This document shows, piece after piece, positions 61,538 to 64,000 of a DNA stretch of 64,000 nucleotides. Below the pieces are notes generated by a model. That model was given only the letters and a program-made list of their open reading frames with translations, ran no database searches and was not told where the DNA came from. Every line of letters begins with the position of its first letter. The stretch's first letter is position 1. The position numbers were made by a program, and so were the translations under genes. The stretch covers positions 18,047-82,046 of the forward strand of contig CAZIUL010000015.1 of NCBI GenBank assembly GCA_964542475.1, given 5' to 3'. The DNA comes from CAZIUL01 sp964542475. GTDB taxonomy: Bacteria; Planctomycetota; B15-G4; CAYZWU01.

Positions 61538-62713
61538 ATGACATCTTTCCTGCACATCGATATGGACGCGTTCTTCGCCTCGGTCGAGGAGCTCGATAAT
61601 CCTGGGTGGCGGGGGAAGCCGATCATTGTTGGGTCTGACCCGAAGGAGGGCAGAGGACGAGGCGTCGTGTCCACTGCCTCTTATGCCGCGCGGAAGTTCG
61701 GCGTCGGATCAGCCATGCCGATCAGCCGGGCGTGGAAACGATGCCCCCATGCGGTTTTTGTGCGGCCTAGAATGTCCCGGTACGCGGAGGTGTCGGGCCA
61801 TGTGATGGAGATCTTCAAAAGCTTCACACCGCTCATTCAGCCCATCTCCCTGGACGAGGCTTTTCTGGATGTGACCGGCTCGCACCGCATCTTCGGCGAT
61901 CCTGTTACCATCGCAAAGAAGGTGAAGAAGAAGGTGCTCGACCGTACAGGGCTTACCTGCTCGGTGGGGGTTTCTAGTGTCAAGTCAGTGGCGAAGATCG
62001 CTTCCGACATGGACAAACCGGACGGCCTGACAACCGTGCCCGATGGAAAGGAGACGGAGTTTCTCGCTCCTCTCGAGGTGAGAAAGCTCTGGGGGATCGG
62101 ACCGAAAGCGGCGAAGCTGCTCGCCGGGGCAGGGATCCGGTTTGTCCATGAGTTGCAGCGTTGCTCGATATCCGAGCTTGCCGGGCTTGTCGGCAAGGCC
62201 GGGGGCGAGCATTTTTTCAACATGGCGAACGCCATTGATCCGCGCGAAGTCGTTGATGACGAGAAAGCGCTTTCCATTTCCCACGAAACCACGTTTCTGT
62301 CCGATGTGCAGGATCCGGACACGGTTGCGCGAACATTTCTATGGCTTGCCGACAAGGTTGGCTCCCGCCTCAGGGCAAGCGGGCTCAAAGGCCGCACGAT
62401 CTCATTGAAATACCGGACCGAGAGCTTTAAGACATACACCAGGAGGCTGACTCTCGACAACCCTGTGGATGACACCGGTACCCTTTGCGAGACCGCGAAA
62501 AGGCTTGCCGTACCGCTGGAAGGGAAGGGCAAGAAGGTCCGGCTTCTTGGAATCGGGATCACGGGGCTCGTGCCCGGCAGGAGCCGGCAGATGACCCTGT
62601 TCGAAGAGGGAAAGCGCCCGCGAAACGAGGCCTTCGACAGGGTGGTGGACAGGGTGCGGACGCGTTTTGGAAAAGGCGCAATTATCAGAGGAAGCCTGAT
62701 GGAGGAGGAATAG
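61538..62713 (+). CDS. dinB: DNA polymerase IV (Y-family translesion polymerase)
   Basis: The enzyme copies past DNA lesions. It starts FLHIDMDAFFASVEELD (metal-binding Asp), has YAARKFGVGSAMPI and the catalytic SLDEAFLDVTGSH, then CSVGVSSVKSVAKIASD and LWGIGPKAAKLLAGAGI (helix-hairpin-helix). A beta-clamp-binding QMTLFEEG lies at the C-terminus. ATG 61538 is favoured since conservation starts there and TTGAGG lies 9 bases upstream. No LexA box was recognised. It appears to be transcribed alone. Confidence 0.95.
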   Translation: MTSFLHIDMDAFFASVEELDNPGWRGKPIIVGSDPKEGRGRGVVSTASYAARKFGVGSAMPISRAWKRCPHAVFVRPRMSRYAEVSGHVMEIFKSFTPLIQPISLDEAFLDVTGSHRIFGDPVTIAKKVKKKVLDRTGLTCSVGVSSVKSVAKIASDMDKPDGLTTVPDGKETEFLAPLEVRKLWGIGPKAAKLLAGAGIRFVHELQRCSISELAGLVGKAGGEHFFNMANAIDPREVVDDEKALSISHETTFLSDVQDPDTVARTFLWLADKVGSRLRASGLKGRTISLKYRTESFKTYTRRLTLDNPVDDTGTLCETAKRLAVPLEGKGKKVRLLGIGITGLVPGRSRQMTLFEEGKRPRNEAFDRVVDRVRTRFGKGAIIRGSLMEEE

Positions 62714-62849
62714 AAAGCGCGGGGTCCATGCCGATGGCAAGCAGCGCCGGACTGTCACCCGTGGCCTTTGGCAAGCCAGGGGCTGGGTTGGCCGGGACTT
62801 TTCCGTTTGTCGCGGCTCTTCTCCAACCCGAAAAGAAAGAGCGAATCCG

Positions 62850-63848
62850 ATGAAAGCCATGATTCTGAAGAAAGCGAAGCCGGTGGATGACAATCCCCTC
62901 GAACCGGTCGAGCTTCCCGATCCCGAGCCCGGGCCTGAAGAGATCCGGGTGAAGGTAAAAGTTTGCGCGGTGTGCCACACCGACCTGCACACCGTGGTGG
63001 GGGAGCTCGATCCTCCGCTCAAACCGGTTATTCCGGGCCACCAGATAGTTGGTCGCGTGGACAAAACAGGGACCGGCGCGGACAGGTTCGAGCTTGGCGA
63101 CCGCGTGGGCATGGCGTGGCTCTATAAGACATGCGGGAAGTGCCGCTTTTGCGGTATGGGCATGGAGAACCTGTGTCCGGACGCGATGTTCACCGGGTAC
63201 CATGCAAACGGCGGGTACGCGGAGTACACTGTCGTGCATCAGGATTTTGCCTACGCTGTTCCCGATCTTTTCGATGACCGCGAGGCAGCGCCCCTTCTTT
63301 GCGCGGGGATAATCGGGTACAGGAGCCTGGTTGTTTCGGGTGCGCGGCCCGGAGACCGGCTCGGACTCTACGGATTCGGTGCGGCGGCCCACATCGTGAT
63401 CCAGATAGCAAAAAAACGCGGCATGGAGGTTTTCGTGTTTTCCCGGGGGGACGAGCACCTGAAGCTCGCCAAAGAGCTCGGCGCGGCATGGACCGGCCAC
63501 ACCAATGACAAGCCTCCTGCCAAGCTTCACAGCTCCATCATTTTCGCTCCAGCCGGCGAGATCGTACCAAGGGCGCTCGACTGCCTTGACAAGGGAGGAA
63601 CCCTTGCGCTCGGCGGCATCTACATGTCACCCATACCCGAGCTTGACTATACAAGGCATCTGTACGATGAGAAGGTCCTGAGATCGGTGACCGCCTCGAC
63701 GCGGCGCGACGGGGAGCAGCTCCTGGAAGAAGCAGCCGACATCCCCATCAGAACGCGCACACAAAGTTTTGCGCTTGAGGAGGCAGGCGAGGCGCTGAAG
63801 CTTTTGAAAAGCGGCGGGGTGAACGGTGCAGCAGTGATCGAGCTTTGA
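62850..63848 (+). CDS. zinc-dependent alcohol dehydrogenase
   Basis: A medium-chain dehydrogenase with catalytic zinc ligands in CHTDLH and PGHQIVG (the usual GHE is GHQ, as in a known subfamily) and structural zinc cysteines in CGKCRFCGMGMENLC. The nucleotide fold has GLYGFGAAAHIVIQIAKKRG. The 332-residue length is typical. The physiological alcohol or aldehyde is unknown. It follows dinB by 136 bases, without evident functional connection. Confidence 0.93.
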   Translation: MKAMILKKAKPVDDNPLEPVELPDPEPGPEEIRVKVKVCAVCHTDLHTVVGELDPPLKPVIPGHQIVGRVDKTGTGADRFELGDRVGMAWLYKTCGKCRFCGMGMENLCPDAMFTGYHANGGYAEYTVVHQDFAYAVPDLFDDREAAPLLCAGIIGYRSLVVSGARPGDRLGLYGFGAAAHIVIQIAKKRGMEVFVFSRGDEHLKLAKELGAAWTGHTNDKPPAKLHSSIIFAPAGEIVPRALDCLDKGGTLALGGIYMSPIPELDYTRHLYDEKVLRSVTASTRRDGEQLLEEAADIPIRTRTQSFALEEAGEALKLLKSGGVNGAAVIEL

Positions 63849-64000
63849 CAGCGTCTTCAGTATGGAGAAAGAAAAAGAGAATCACGGATGGACACGGATA
63901 ATTTTTTAAACCGATACCGGGGGCCTGATCGCTCCTGAATCATTAGCTGTCAATTAGTTGTTAACAATTGACGATTAATGGTTAGAAAGAACGAGCCGGG
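63849..64000. other. right edge, no gene seen
   Basis: The last 152 bases contain ATTGACGATTAATGGTTAG-like AT-rich sequence with short inverted segments (TTAGTTGTTAACAATTGAC). Nothing can be assigned with confidence. Confidence 0.3.

Overview
The window comes from the chromosome of a Gram-negative bacterium with an LPS outer membrane (kdsA, a TonB-dependent receptor, an RND efflux pair). It uses TGA as a normal stop. Several gene types suggest a deltaproteobacterium-like or related deep-branching lineage: a split glycine decarboxylase (gcvPA/gcvPB), propionyl-CoA carboxylase with methylmalonyl-CoA epimerase, PATAN/DUF4388, roadblock and MglA proteins, a PEP-CTERM protein, B12-dependent radical SAM enzymes and palindromic intergenic repeats. 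The sequence alone does not fix the phylum. There are no tRNAs, rRNAs, CRISPR arrays, prophages or intact insertion sequences. The one confident RNA gene is rnpB.

Layout. 0-6.9 kb: kdsA, a phosphoglycerate-mutase-like protein that has lost expected metal ligands, a sulfatase-modifying-factor-fold exported protein, an RluD-like pseudouridine synthase, methylmalonyl-CoA epimerase and a small exported protein. 7.1-10.8 kb: a three-subunit biotin-dependent acyl-CoA carboxylase. 11-17 kb: a TMTC-like membrane glycosyltransferase with TPRs, a carboxymuconolactone-decarboxylase-fold protein and a PPIase-like exported protein. 16.9-21.2 kb: a LipM-like octanoyltransferase facing gcvH-gcvPA-gcvPB, so lipoyl attachment and the lipoyl-dependent glycine cleavage system sit side by side. 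21.6-28.3 kb: five collinear genes (PATAN-TPR-TM-PEGA-propeller protein, TPR-roadblock protein, roadblock protein, tail-anchored MglA-like GTPase, MglB-like roadblock protein), read here as one small-GTPase signalling module. 28.3-36 kb: a glycan cluster (GT2, a double GT4 fusion, a B12-radical SAM, a SPASM radical SAM, a divergent GT39-like enzyme and a tiny PEP-CTERM protein). 36.4-37 kb: rnpB bracketed by two copies of a palindromic repeat. 38-45.4 kb: two large divergent surface-type proteins made of carboxypeptidase-regulatory-like repeats, around a gap with a structured RNA candidate. 45.4-53.5 kb: CstA, a TonB receptor, a deacetylase-like protein and a cysteine hydrolase / flavoprotein / RlmN-like trio. 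53.7-56.1 kb: an exported protein with an in-frame TGA followed by a SECIS-like hairpin, and a C45-type hydrolase. 56.2-63.9 kb: RND permease and adaptor, a hotdog thioesterase, dinB and a zinc alcohol dehydrogenase.

The most unusual items are the GTPase module (21.6-28.3 kb), the possible selenocysteine codon (53,945), the RlmN-like enzyme lacking one of its two methyl-transfer cysteines (52.6 kb), the phosphoglycerate mutase homologue with lost ligands (1.3 kb), and several dispersed palindromic repeat families.
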